From the NCBI RefSeq assembly GCF_963676685.1, contig NC_092348.1, forward strand, positions 28,371,386-28,435,385: a stretch of 64,000 nucleotides of DNA, read 5' to 3'. Below are positions 48,082-59,897 of this stretch, one piece after another; positions within the stretch are counted from its first letter, which is position 1, and each line of letters begins with the position of its first letter. The notes below the pieces were generated by a model. That model saw only the letters and a program-made list of their open reading frames with translations. It was not told where the DNA came from and ran no database searches. Source of the DNA: Mytilus edulis (taxonomy: Eukaryota > Mollusca > Bivalvia > Mytilida > Mytilidae). The translations under genes were made by a program, and so were the position numbers.

Positions 48082-49680
48082 TGACAGTTGGCAAGCGTAC
48101 CTGCAAAACACATATTTAATAATACATGCATGAATGAATTTCATAATATTTCACTGTACACGTATATTTTTAACATGCAAACAAAGATTTTACAAAATCT
48201 AAACAAAATTTAAACAAAAAATTATCAAACCAAAACAAAATTAAACTATCGACCAAATCAAACAACGCGTCAACTATTCGACTTTTTAGCGTTCCAGATG
48301 AAGGTAAATCCATACATGTGCTTCGGACGGAAGTTTATCTTTTACAATAAAATCATTTTAGCACTTTCATAATATAGAATGTTTGTTGGGGATACAGTAT
48401 TTTTCTTATTTTGGTTTTTGATAGCTATTTGCAGCAAAACCTAAAAATGACTAATTATTCAATCCATATCATAATCTTCCTTCATGATTCATAATTTTTA
48501 ATATAGATAAAACGCATACTTTTCATTTTTTTTTTCTTCACTCAATTTGGTTACTAGTAAGACTCATCAAATACACAATCTGATACACAAAACATGTGTC
48601 AGCTCTGTAAAAGAGTTATCAGTAAATCTTAAATCAATACTGTTGGTTTTGTGAGTCTTTGTTTACTCCTTGGTTTTGATTGTTATTGTCTTTTATTGTT
48701 GTACAAATACAAAAGCTTTTAAATGAAGCAGTACTATTCAAATACATCTTTAGTGCAGTGAATGTTAATATATATTGTATAAAAAGAAAAAAACAACGTA
48801 AAACTGTAATTGAATTAAGTATCCCGCGTACTTTATAACCATTTCAAAATGTTTTAGCTCAAAATAATGTCGATTTTCACAGTTTCCTAATGGATTGCCA
48901 GAATTCTATAATTTGGGATGTTTTCCATGCGTGTGCTACTATTAAGCTAACAAATACATACTCATTGTATGTAACGATGAAAAATCAATATCCTGTACAT
49001 TAGAAATTGTGAATAATTTGCCAATAAAATTACCCTATCTTATGTAAAATTTGCTCTACAGATTTTTTTAAACCAAGTTATGTTTATGCAGACAAAATTA
49101 AACAATCACAGTGCTGGTTATAATCAGGGTTTTTAAATTTCATTATCTATTAATGTATTCCATTCAGCTGCATTAAAAGAAGCATAAACAAAAAAAAGCC
49201 AAAAACGTCAATCAAAGTGAACTACCAAATTGAAATAAGTTTTCTATTACATTTTCAGATGATGCAACTTTTAAAAACATAATTGAAATATAAGTTTTTT
49301 TTCAAAAAATATGTGTTAACACTATCTGTCAATCATAAAAACTGCGAGTTTTAAAAGTCTGATATTTATAACTCAAATATGCTTTTTATATTATTTATAT
49401 TACAATAGTTTAATTCATACCATTTAGCACTGTTCATATCGCGCTTTTAATGCTTTGATCGATTGTATAACACTACTTTTCACTAACCTGAGTTGATGAT
49501 CCTGCTCCTGTGTGAATTTGTCACGGAAAGCAAAGAACAGTCTGTTTTATAGTCATGTAAAAGGTTAATGTAATCAGATTGAGCAACATATTGCGAAAAC
49601 CACGTTTATATCTTAAATGCTTTGCTTGCAGATTTTGTGATTTAGTAGGCGGTTGGTAAATAATATTTATGATTTATTGA
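48082..49680. other. Duplicated noncoding sequence upstream of C1q B
   Basis: Matches 11700-12200, then 12960-13030, 15478-15590 and 17085-17940 of copy 1. The joins mark copy-1-specific blocks. No gene. Confidence 0.7.
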
Positions 49681-50468
49681 ATTATATTATAAATAAATAA
49701 AAAAAAAAATCTTTATTTCAAGAGGATGATCCCATTAGTTAAAACTAATCTTCCTGAGAGTCCTGAAAATAATAATAACATATGTATAAGTACATAGAGT
49801 ATTATAAAGTTATATTATACACAATATACAATTGTATTTAAATAATAACGAAAAAGCATATTAATTTGCACAATTGATGAAAAATTTGTAACATTTTGTT
49901 TTAAAAGATACAAGTGTATTACTCATTTTTATTTCATTTGGTAAAATGTTCCATATTTGAGAACCTGAATATGTAAATGTTTAATGTTTTTGGTTTTGGA
50001 AGATTTAATAGTTTTTCATCAGCTGAACGTAAGTTATAATTTTGATTATCAATAAAGTGAAAATTTCTTTGTAAATAGTTAGGAACCATACCATTTAATG
50101 ATTTAAATACAAGTATTGCCTTTTGGTATTGAATGCGTTTTTCCACATTTAACCAGTGCAAACTATTAAACAATAAACTGATTGATGTCATTATGTCAGC
50201 TTCTACTATAACCCTAGCAGATTTCTTTCATAACTTATTAAGTTTATTTATTCCACTTTCACAACAGTTTCCCCATATATTGCAACAATAATCAAATAAT
50301 GGCAGAATATAAGCATTAAAACAGATAATACGTATATGCATAGGTAAATATTTTCTTATCTTTTGTAATAAATTGATTCTGTTTGATATAGTACATGACA
50401 TTTTATCTATCTGGTGATTCTAATTTAGGTTTTTGTCAATATATAAACCAAGAAGTTTTTCACAATCT

Positions 50469-50910
50469 TATGACGCGGAATTAGGGTCATAAACATGGAA
50501 TTTAGCATATGCTATATTATAATTTAGCATATGCTAAAATGATTTTAGCATAAGCTAAATCCATTTTAGCTTAAGCTAAATTTATTTTAGCATAAGCTGA
50601 ATTCATTTTAGCATAAGCTGAATTCATTTTTGCATAAGCTAAAATCATTTTTGCATAAGCTAAAATCATTTTAGCATATGCTTAATTGTTTAGCTTATAC
50701 ATAAATGTTGGCGCGGAATCAAGGTCATAAATATTAAAATTTAAGTTTATTTTAGCATATACTTAATGAATTTAGCGTATGGTAAAATGATTTTAACTTA
50801 TGCTAAAATGAATTTAGCTTATGCTAAAATGAATTTAGCTTATGCTAAAATGAATTTAGCTTATGCTAAAATGAATTTAGCTTATGCTAAAATGAACTCA
50901 GCTTATGCTT
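50469..50910 (+). repeat. Left TIR of the 9.4-kb element
   Basis: Terminal motif 'gacgcggaattagggtcata', then about nine 21-bp units around the palindrome 'tttagcatatgctaaa' or variants (agcataagct, agcttaagct). Next is a second form of the terminal motif 'gcgcggaatcaaggtcata' (50711-50730), then more units ('gaatttagcttatgctaaaat', about five identical at 50810-50895) that lack a counterpart on the right. Confidence 0.88.
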
Positions 50911-51479
50911 AATGAATTGTTTTATCCAATCAAAATCTCGCTTTCTTAACTACTTTTATACTTTGTGTTGAGAGAAAAACTTTTCTCAAATAAATAAAAG
51001 ATGTTCTTAATGTAAAAATATGGCTCTCTGCCATCCCGCTAAATCCGCCTCTGTTACCAATTAAGCCGATTTTGTATAACAATTAAGGTTTCCCATGTTG
51101 GAAAATGTATTTCAAATTCTTGACACGTTTTTGTTATTTAAATAAACTTCTTTGTGTAATTGTTTATACATTGTATTCGATCTTTCAACTTAAAAACGAT
51201 GCTATAGATATACAATGTGTACATTTGTTGCCGATTGCATGAATGAAAATTTCACTACTGTGTGGGATCACTATCCCTATGTCGAGCTTTCTGCAACAAA
51301 AGTTGCAGGCTCGACAAAAATCAAAATGTCCAGGCTTTAAGTCCGACTGCTTAAGCAAAATTGAGTTAGGAAAGCAGAAAGAAAAATTGTCACGAACACA
51401 GCGATTTTTTCCTACCAATTGACTTTGTTTTTACACTCATTGTATAATTACACCAAATGCAAAAAAGTTCAATGGGCCT

Positions 51480-52650
51480 AAATGCCATGGTGGGATATTT
51501 CATCGTTTGTCTTCACTATAGCTCCAAAGATAGATATTCTATTGTTTGTCTTCAAAAGGTCCGAACTTGGGTCTAAATGGTCTAACATGCCTAACCCACA
51601 TTTTTTAAAGAGTGTCAAAACTTCCCTTCGTCAATACTTTTGTTACCTACTAGGTGCATTTTATTGGCAATGGTCAAATGTCTTAATGGACAACTTATGG
51701 TCTGTTTTCACTAAAGGTCAGAGTTTAGGTTTAAAGAGTCTAACATTCCTGCCCCTAATTTTTATAAGTCTGTTAAATACGTTTGAATCTTATTCAACCT
51801 TTGGGTTTATAGACACATCTGAAAATAGGCTCCTTTAACAGTTGGAACTGGCGTGTCTTAATTTTCTAATAATCATCATAAACTTCATTAAGGTTTATGT
51901 ACCCTTCTGTAGCCATTTTTGTACGAATTTTTCAAACCTCAATTGTATCAAAACTAAAGATATAATAAATAATAGAGATAGGCCATTCAGTACATGTTCC
52001 AAGGGGAAACTTAATACAAAGCATTATTTTTTACTGTTTCATTGCATTTGATAGACAAAGAGGATTTTGTGGCATATAAATCAAGATTTTTATAGAAAAT
52101 CCACAGCCTTTAATACAGAGATTTTTGTTATAAAATTTGAAACATAAATTACTCACTTGATTTTATATGATGTGCTAGTGTTTATTTTTTACAAAAAGTT
52201 CTAAGTAACCTGTAAATTCCAAAACACCTCGTGCTGAGTCACTAAAGTCGAGCGCACCCTAAAAGGTGTACTTGATTTTGGCCATATTTATACTTGTCTT
52301 AACCAATAACTACATTTATAAACTTGTTGTAAGGAAATCAATACTAGCACTGCATGCAATAATCCTATATCTATCAGTCATCAAATTGCCAAATATGAGA
52401 GTACAAGGATAAAGGCTGTGGATTTTCTATAAAAATCTTGATTTATTTGCCACAAAGTCCTCTTTTTCTATTAAATGCAATGAAACAGTAAAAAATAATG
52501 CTTTGCATCAAGTTTCCCCTTGGAATATGTACAAAATGGCCTTTCTTTATTATTCATTATATCTGTAGTTTTGATACAATTGAAGTTTGAAAATTTCGTA
52601 CAAAAATGGCTACAGAAGGGTAAATAAACCTTAATGTTATCCAATATAAA
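51480..52650. repeat. Large imperfect inverted repeat (arms 51876-52112 and 52415-52650)
   Basis: The left arm ('taaggtttatgtacccttct' ... 'gaaaatccacagccttta') is mirrored by the right arm ('aaaggctgtggattttctat' ... 'gaagggtaaataaaccttaa') over about 235 bp, with a 300-bp spacer. 51482-51838 is an ORF of 118 codons of unknown nature just left of it; it has several hydrophobic segments but no motif. Confidence 0.85.
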
Positions 52651-52944
52651 AAAAATCTACAATATTCGACGGCAGATTTTATTTTCATTTTAATGATTCT
52701 TCTACAAAATATCTTTAGAAGAACCCAGGAGTCGCATGGATATAGCCGGGAACCAATCATTATATTGTTATCCGAGAAACGCAAACACTAAACATATTTT
52801 TTCTGAAACATCCCAAAACATTCTGGTGACATGTTTTATTGTTAACGAATGTAATATGTTTTAGTAGTATACAGTAGAGATAACTTCTAACCTCTCTTTA
52901 AATCAGTAAGTCAAGAAAACAAGAGTAAGTCATATGTGCACAGT

Positions 52945-55480
52945 CCGGACAATTGGGTTTCGTGGGAACAGGAGAATACTGAACCAGACTCGAGCTGGCA
53001 GCCACTTTTATCGACCAATCAAGATAGCAGCCACTTTTTTCCAGCAGCCAATTTTGATGATATGTCTAGAAACCCCAAAACCTCATGAGACCCAATCGTT
53101 CCGAAAACCGTTCAATCTTAGTTAAATGCAATTTATCAGTGGAAATCGACAATTTCACGGCTTGTATTTTGTTTTAAAGCATTTCAATCCGTTTTAAATT
53201 AATATGTGTAGCTAGAGGTCTGTTCGTTATTAGATATTCTAAAATTGATATTCAATATACAACAGGCTGTTAGCAGTCGATTCAATATTCAAATTTAGTT
53301 GAAAATCATTAAAAAGCATGCAGGGAAAGATACGTCGTTTTATAACCCTTTTAAGCTGTCGTAAATACTTAGATAACGTGCATATTTGTCTTTATGTATG
53401 TAATTATAAGATTTTTATCAATAAAACGGCACGAAAGATTCAAAAAGATGTAATCCAATATATAATATGTCAAACAAAACCAAAAACCATCACTCCAGAA
53501 ACATTTAAAAATATAGATACAGTGGAGATCACTTCTAACCTCTTATTAAATCTGTCAGGAGAACTGTTCTAGAACAGTACGCAGAACTGTCAGCCCATAT
53601 GCAACTATTCCAGTCATAATTAGGTTCGATAACTCTGTATGTGACTGGTTTAATTATGGTTATGTAAAATGTACTGGTTACCCAAGTAATAATTTCAAAA
53701 TATATATATATATAGATATTGCATCTTTGTTTCAACCCATCCGTGGTTTCCTTTCGTTGATATAAAATATTATCATAAAATGATTTCATAAACAATCGTA
53801 TAATACTAATATGGATATTAAGTCTTGTCCAAATTTACATCGTGATTAGGTCACGTTGCCATGTTTGTTTTGTTTGATCACGTTGATGGCTTAATTAATA
53901 TCTCCACAATCTTGCTTTATCCTTAATTATCATACGAGTTACAATAACGTGTCATATTTAATTGCAATACAAACAGTTAAATCTTATTGAATTATTTGCA
54001 TGTGTAAACTAAGTGTCGAACATCCTCTACGTTTGAAATTATTTGGTCGCCATTTTGTTATATGTAACTTCGAAATTTTATCAAAACAAATAGCATGTAT
54101 CCACTTTCACAGAGGGAAATAGTGTTTAAATATATGCTGCATTAAGGTAAGACAACTATTGAAAAGACATGCATTTAACAATTTTACGATTTTCATCGTA
54201 CAAATCTTCAAAAATATATATGTCCATGTCGCCCCACGCTATCAATGTTCTAAACTGCATGGTCGGTGCATGTAAATCTTTATTTTTAGTGTGAGAGACT
54301 GTTTCTAATAAATATATTGAAGAACATGTGAAAAAAGAAATTTCTTAAGTACAAAAAGACACACTTTGATAAATATTTGAAATATTACTTTTTGATTTAT
54401 AACTAAATGAATACCGGCATGTCGTGTCGTTATGAACCTTCAACAGTGTCCGCCATTTTGAAAATATTGCTGAAGACTGCCAAAATATGAACTTTTCAAA
54501 CAAATTTCGAAGCAAAAAGTTTAATACCTGAACTGATATGGTTTGCCATTTACTTTAAATAAATATGTTGTCGATCTTTTTAGAGGTTGGAAGGATATAA
54601 GTAACAATAAATTAATTGAGAAAATTGATTTTAATAAAAGGTCCCATTGCAATTTTGTCGAGTTTTAACGAAGATGTCAACGGAGGCTGTGTGGCTATGT
54701 CACCTCAATTTTCAAACTTATTTCGAAGCACAAAATCATATTTCTGAACTGAAACTTAAAACATATTTAATTGTAAAAATTTATAAACTGTAAAACGCGG
54801 GGTTGGAAGGAAAAATATACTTTATAACAAAAAAGTTATGACCGTTTTATCTATGTACCCCGTTCACTTTCATTGATAATCTATCGGCCATTAATGATAT
54901 ACAACAGAAGTGTAAAAGTCACGTGATGACGGAGATAGTTGGATATGCTGACACCTTTTAGTCAGTTCTAGGTTAGAAAAATATTTATGGAAAGCCAGAA
55001 AAAAAAAACCCAGATGATTGTATACTGAAAACCTACCGGAGGCTGCTTAAATGACGTTGTAACGGGTCACCCACTGGCGAATTTAAACCTCTGTGGTGGC
55101 CAGACGTACCCGGATCCCAGAAACATCTTTGAGTGGGGAATAGCCTGGGTCAATACCTTTGAAATAAGCTAGGTCCGGTTCGGAACTTTGCCGTGTGGAT
55201 ATGCCGAAAAGTACCGAATGTGTGCACGTGGTTGGCATGGAAAATACGTAAATCGGCGACTTTAAACCTCTTTGGTGGCCAGACGGGCCGGGATCCCAGA
55301 AAAATATTTAAGTCCCGAATAGCCTGGGTCAATACGTTTGAAATGAGCTAGGTCCTGTTCGGAACTTTGCCGTAGAGATATGCCGAGGAGTACCGAATGT
55401 GTGGTAAATATAAAAAAAATCGCTATAAGGGCAACTTTGAACCTCTGTAGTGGCCAGACAGGCCCGGATCCTGTTTTGGA
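52945..55480 (+). repeat. 575-bp block and 180-bp tandem array, first copy
   Basis: 52945-53520 is repeated at 56838-57415 ('caattgggtttcgtgggaac' ... 'ccatcactccagaaacattt'). It is bracketed by a direct repeat of about 40 bp at 52869-52909 and 53517-53557. 55065-55480 holds 2-3 units of about 180 bp ('ggtggccagacg' ... 'tagcctgggtcaatac' ... 'cggttcggaactttgccg'). 53560-54970 holds no gene. A perfect 16-bp palindrome ACTGTTCTAGAACAGT is at 53563-53578. Confidence 0.85.
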
Positions 55481-55489
55481 ACATTAAGT

Positions 55490-56837
55490 AGTTCTAATGA
55501 CACCTTTGTGGCACCGTTAAAGTTCACAATAATAAGTTCTGCTTAAGTCAACAAAAGACGCCGTTCAAGTCCACACATTTTTTTTTCATTAAAAAAAAAT
55601 CCACGTTTTTGTACCTATACTGGTCACATTTCAATTTATCATGATATTTAAGAAGCGCTTCATTCTGAAAATGTGCGTACGTTCAACGCTTTTACAACCC
55701 TATGAAGTTACTAAAAGAAGCATTCAATACTTATAATTACATGTTTTTAGCAATGATCATGAAAACACGAATTTTACTATTGTTTTATTTTTAATTTACC
55801 TGTGCACTTTATTGTGGGACCTCTTGTTATCATGAAGGATAAGTTTTATTGAGTAATGCAATTGCTTAAGGAATAACACGTGATGTACAGTTAGTCAATC
55901 AGAATACCGCTTTTTGAAGACCATTTTTCGAACATCGTGAAAGATCTGATGATACGAAGACTTTAAATCATTCTTCAATTATATGTCGATTATTTATATT
56001 TGTTATAGGTAATGAAAAAATAAATTTTCATGTCTAAGCCGGGTCTCTTTGTTGGGGAATAGGGATAAAATCGTGCAATGGCATTGAATCTAAATATCTT
56101 ATAATACCACCTACACAGACTAGGTGAATTATAGCAATATCAGTCTATTTATCTCACCTTTATAACTTTTATTTCTATAAATACAAATGTAAGATTGTTT
56201 TATTTTGTATCACTAATTTTCATTTTTCATTTTTATGCCCAGTATATTTTTAAAACGAACGATACGTTATTTTTTGTCCGACACTTTTGCTTTTTGTCTA
56301 TAATTTTTTTTTCGACACTTTTGCTTTTTGTCTGTTTTGCTTTATGTCCGCTGATTTTCTCAACTTTCTCATCCAAGTCAAAGTTTGTTAAAGTAAACCA
56401 TTATGGGCAGCCTATATATTCCGACACCCTTTTGGTCCGACACTCAAGTAGTCCGACACCCAAATAGTCCGACGTCCAATAATTCGACATCTTATAAGTC
56501 TGAAATCGAAATGTAGCAAAAAGTGTACTTTTTTATAAAAGAAATCTAAATAAACTTTTTAAGGCTCTCCCTTGACACCATCTGCGAGTATGGTCTTGAG
56601 GAAACGATGATAGTCCATCGGAAGGGGACGATAAATGGCTGACCCGTGTTCAAAGAGAGCCATATCTCTTGCACGTTAAAGACACCCTTGTAGATTTCAA
56701 AAAAGAGTAGGATAATGCCGCTACAAGGCAGCACTCGCACCCGCAAAGTGGAAAGAGATTAATATAAGTTGCAAAACTTGCTTCCCAATCCACTATAAAA
56801 AAAATAGGTTTAAACTAAGGATCGTTCAATATTAAGA
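55490..56837. other. No gene; 'tccgacac' motif cluster and SINE-like repeat
   Basis: 56260-56490 repeats 'gtccgacac' at irregular spacing. 56560-56760 looks like a SINE-like interspersed repeat (reverse: 'gtgctgccttgtagcggc', 'ctttaacgtgcaagagatat'). I recognise the style but cannot name the family. Confidence 0.5.
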
Positions 56838-58255
56838 ATAGGACAATTGGGTTTCGTGGGAACAGGAGAATACTGAACCAGACTCGAGCTGGCAGCCACT
56901 TTTATCGGCCAATCAAGATAGCAGCCACTTTTTTTCCAGCAGCCAATTTTGATGATATGTCTAGAAACCCCAAAACTGCATGAGACCCAATCGTTCCGAA
57001 AATCGTTCAATCTTATTTAAATGCAATTTATCAGTGGAAATCGACAATTTCACGGCTTGAATTTTTTTTAAAAGCATTTCATTCCGTTTTAGATATGTAT
57101 GTGCAGCTAGAGGTCTGTTCGTCATTAGATATTCTAAAATTGATATTCAATATACAACAGGCTGTTAGCAGTCGATTCAATATTCAAATTTAGTTGAATA
57201 TCATTAAAAAGCATGCAGGGAAAGATACGTCGTTTTATAACCCTTTCAAGCTGTCGTAAATACTTAGATAACGTGCATATTTGTCTTTATGTATGTAATT
57301 ATAAGATTTTATCAATAAAATGGCACGAAAGATTCAAAAAGATGAAATGCAATATATAATATATCAAACAAAACCAAAAACCATCACTCCAGAAACATTT
57401 AAAAATATAGATAGAAAAATATGTATGGAAAGCCAGAAAAAAAACCAGATGATTGTATACTGAAAACCTACCGGAGACTGCTTAAATGATGTTATGACGG
57501 GTCACCCACTGGCGAATTTAAACCTCTGTGGTGGCCAGACGGGCCCGGATCCAAGAAAAATATTTGAGTGGGGAATAGCCTGGGTCAATACCTTTGAAAT
57601 AAGCTAGGTCCGGTTCGGAACTTTGCCGTGTGGATATGCCGAAAAGTACCGAATGTGTACACGTGGTTAGCATGGAAAATACGTAAAAGGGCGACTTTAA
57701 ACCTCTTTGGTGGCCAGACGGGCCAGGATCCCAGAAAAATATTTAAGTCCCGAATAGCCTGGGTCAATATCTTTGAAATGAGCTAGGTCCTGTTCGGAAC
57801 TTTGCCCTAGAGATATGCCGAGGAGTAACGAATGTGTGGTAAATATAAAAAAAAATCGATATAAGGGCAACTTTGAACCTCTGTAGTGGCCAGATAGGCC
57901 CGGTTCCCAGAAAAATATTTGAACGGGGAATAGCCTGGGCCAATACCTTTGAAATGAGCTTGGTCAAGTTTGGAACCTTGTCGTAGAGATATGCTGAAGA
58001 GTACCGAATGTGTGGTAAATATGTAAAATTCGCTATAATGGGCAACTTTGAATCTCTGTAGTGGCCAGACGGGCCCGGATCCCAGAAAAATATTTAAGTG
58101 CCGAATAGCATAGGCCAATACCTTTCAAATGAGCTAGGTCCGGTTCGGAACTTATATTTGAGTGGGAAATAGCTTGCGTCAATACCTTTGAAATGAGCTA
58201 GGTGCGGTTCGGAACTTTGCCGTAGGGATATGCCGAAGAGTACCAAATGTGTAGT
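56838..58255 (+). repeat. 575-bp block and 180-bp tandem array, second copy
   Basis: 56838-57415 repeats 52945-53520; 57415-58255 repeats 54975-55480 with additional units (4-5 in all). Relative to the first copy, about 1.45 kb between block and array is missing. Minus-strand ORFs of 60-103 codons through the array are repeat artefacts. Confidence 0.85.
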
Positions 58256-58261
58256 AGGTAC

Positions 58262-59575
58262 GCCAAAACTGTCTTGTTATGACAATGTTTCATTATATGA
58301 TGTGCATTCACCTTTATATGATGTGCACTTGTCATTATATGATATGCACTTACCTTTATATGATGTGCACTTGTTATTATATGATGTGCAAACACCTTTA
58401 TAAGACGTGCAAATATGCTTATATTATGTGCAAGTATCATTATATGATGTCCAAACATCTTTATATGATGTCCAAACATCTTTATATGACGTGCAACTAC
58501 ACTTATATGATGTTCATACATACTTATATGATGTGCATACATACTTATATGATGTGCAAACGTACTTATATGATGTGCAAATGTACTTATATGATGTGCA
58601 AATGTCCTTATTTGATGTGTAAATATACTTATATGATGTGCAAATATACTTATATGATGTGCATTTTCCCTTATATTATGTGCAAACATCTTTATATAAT
58701 GTGGTTGTGTCATTATATTATGTGCTTGTAATCTTATATCATGTGGTTCGGTTAACTTCATTTTATACAGTGGCGGATCCAGCCATTTTAAAAGGGGGAG
58801 TCCCTACACAGAGTAAAGGGGGGGTCCAACCATATGCTCCCATTCAAATGCATTGATCGACCAAAAAAGGGGGGGTTCCAACCCCCTGAACCCCTCCCCC
58901 CCCTGGATCCGCCACTGTTATATGATGTTGAAACGTCATTATATGATGTGCTTTCATCGTCGTTATGGTAAATGAACATGATTACGATTAGAATGATTAC
59001 TGTCTACGTCATAACTGATTCCGATCTGCTTCTGCAGAATTTATATAAACCCGGATCAAATCTTAAGTTATTTCAAAAGAGAAAAACCTTGACATGTTTG
59101 TTCCTCGATTTAAGATAAAAAAAAATCACACCAAATATTGATGGAAAATTGTCAAATTATGAATTTTAATCGAAGGTCCTACAAAAATGAATTTACGGGA
59201 TCTACAATAATGAGCATACTTTTAACTTTTTACGTTTTAGAAATAGATCTTTAATCTTTTTAGCGAAAGTGCATTTTTAAGATAAAGTAAGGAAATGCAT
59301 TTTAACAAAAATTAACGTTTCAAACATTTCGGCGGAAGATTAGGATCAAATAATGCAGGAACTAATTGAAAAATTTCCCGGCAGTGGCGAAAATATGATA
59401 AAACAAATTGTGTGGCTCTTATTTATAGCTTGCTGTTCGGTTTGAGTAAAAGCTCCGTGTTGAAGGCCGGCACTCATATCATATCTTCTTATTTCTTTTC
59501 ATTGCAAAAGACACCAATGAACTCAAATTCAATTTCAAAAATATTTTATAACGATAGCTACAAAATTATAAGAGC
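58262..59575 (+). mobile_element. Minisatellite-bearing element F21, copy c
   Basis: Lead-in 'aaactgtcttgttatgacaa', 21-bp array 58290-58760 (about 22 units), resumed at 58918-58965 after the MITE, then the shared tail (58970-59055) and a distal part matching 3000-3200 and, inverted, 6130-6440. The most complete of the three copies. It abuts a C tract and the right TIR of its host element. Confidence 0.75.
58768..58917. mobile_element. hAT-type MITE, 150 bp
   Basis: Perfect terminal inverted repeats CAGTGGCGGATCCAG ... CTGGATCCGCCACTG with a G- and C-rich interior. The end sequence is a known hAT-family type. It interrupts F21 copy c; copy a is continuous here ('acttcattatatgatgtcg', about 2748). 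Flanks share TTATA, shorter than the usual 8-bp hAT duplication, in an AT-rich target where exact edges are ambiguous. Confidence 0.88.
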
Positions 59576-59601
59576 CCCCCCCCCCCCCCCCCCCCCCCCC
59601 C

Positions 59602-59897
59602 ATAGCATAAGCTAAATTCATTAAGTATATGCTAAAATAAACTTCGATTTTAACATTTATGACCTTGATTCCGCGCCAACATTTATGTATAAGCTAAACA
59701 ATTCAGCATATGCTAAATTGATTTTAGCTTATGCAAAAATGAATTCAGCTTATGCTAAAATGAATTTAGCTTAAGCTAAAATGAATTTAGCTTATGCTAA
59801 AATCATTTTAGCATATGCTAAATTATAATATAGCATATGCTAAAATGAATTAAGCTTATGCTAAATTCGATGTTTATGACCCTTATTCCGCGTCATA
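59602..59897 (-). repeat. Right TIR of the 9.4-kb element
   Basis: Reverse complement follows the left TIR: terminal motif, about eight 21-bp palindromic units, internal motif 'gcgcggaatcaaggtcata' (59660-59680), then fewer units before a C tract at 59576-59601. Confidence 0.88.

Larger units (their letters stand above)
50469..59897. mobile_element. 9.4-kb element with repeat-built TIRs and 6-bp TSD, inserted in a LINE
   Basis: 9429 bp. Ends are TATGACGCGGAAT and ATTCCGCGTCATA. The flanking duplication CAATCT (50463-50468, 59898-59903) is exact, and removing the element plus one CAATCT restores the interrupted LINE reading frame. TIRs of about 300 bp (50469-50790; 59897-59602). Contents in order: left TIR and extra palindromic units to 50910, large hairpin 51876-52650, duplicated 575-bp block (52945, 56838), 180-bp tandem arrays, SINE-like repeat 56560-56760, F21 copy c with a hAT-type MITE, a C tract, right TIR. 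The longest ORF outside repeats is 118 codons (51482-51838) with no recognised domain. Non-autonomous; superfamily unknown. A 6-bp duplication is known for Polinton, IS3EU and some Dada elements, but no diagnostic protein is present. Confidence 0.88.

Noticed and set aside
51482..51838. 118-codon ORF in the 9.4-kb element as its transposase
   Set aside because: Too short, no DDE/DDD or zinc-finger motif visible, and next to a large inverted repeat; listed only as an unknown ORF.
57585..58118. Minus-strand ORFs of 60-103 codons with similar sequences as a small gene family
   Set aside because: They are translations of the 180-bp tandem repeat and share frames only by repeat periodicity.
50469..59897. 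Polinton/Maverick (virus-like) element
   Set aside because: A 6-bp duplication and long TIRs fit, but no polymerase B, integrase, ATPase or capsid ORF is present and the ends differ from the usual AG...CT termini.
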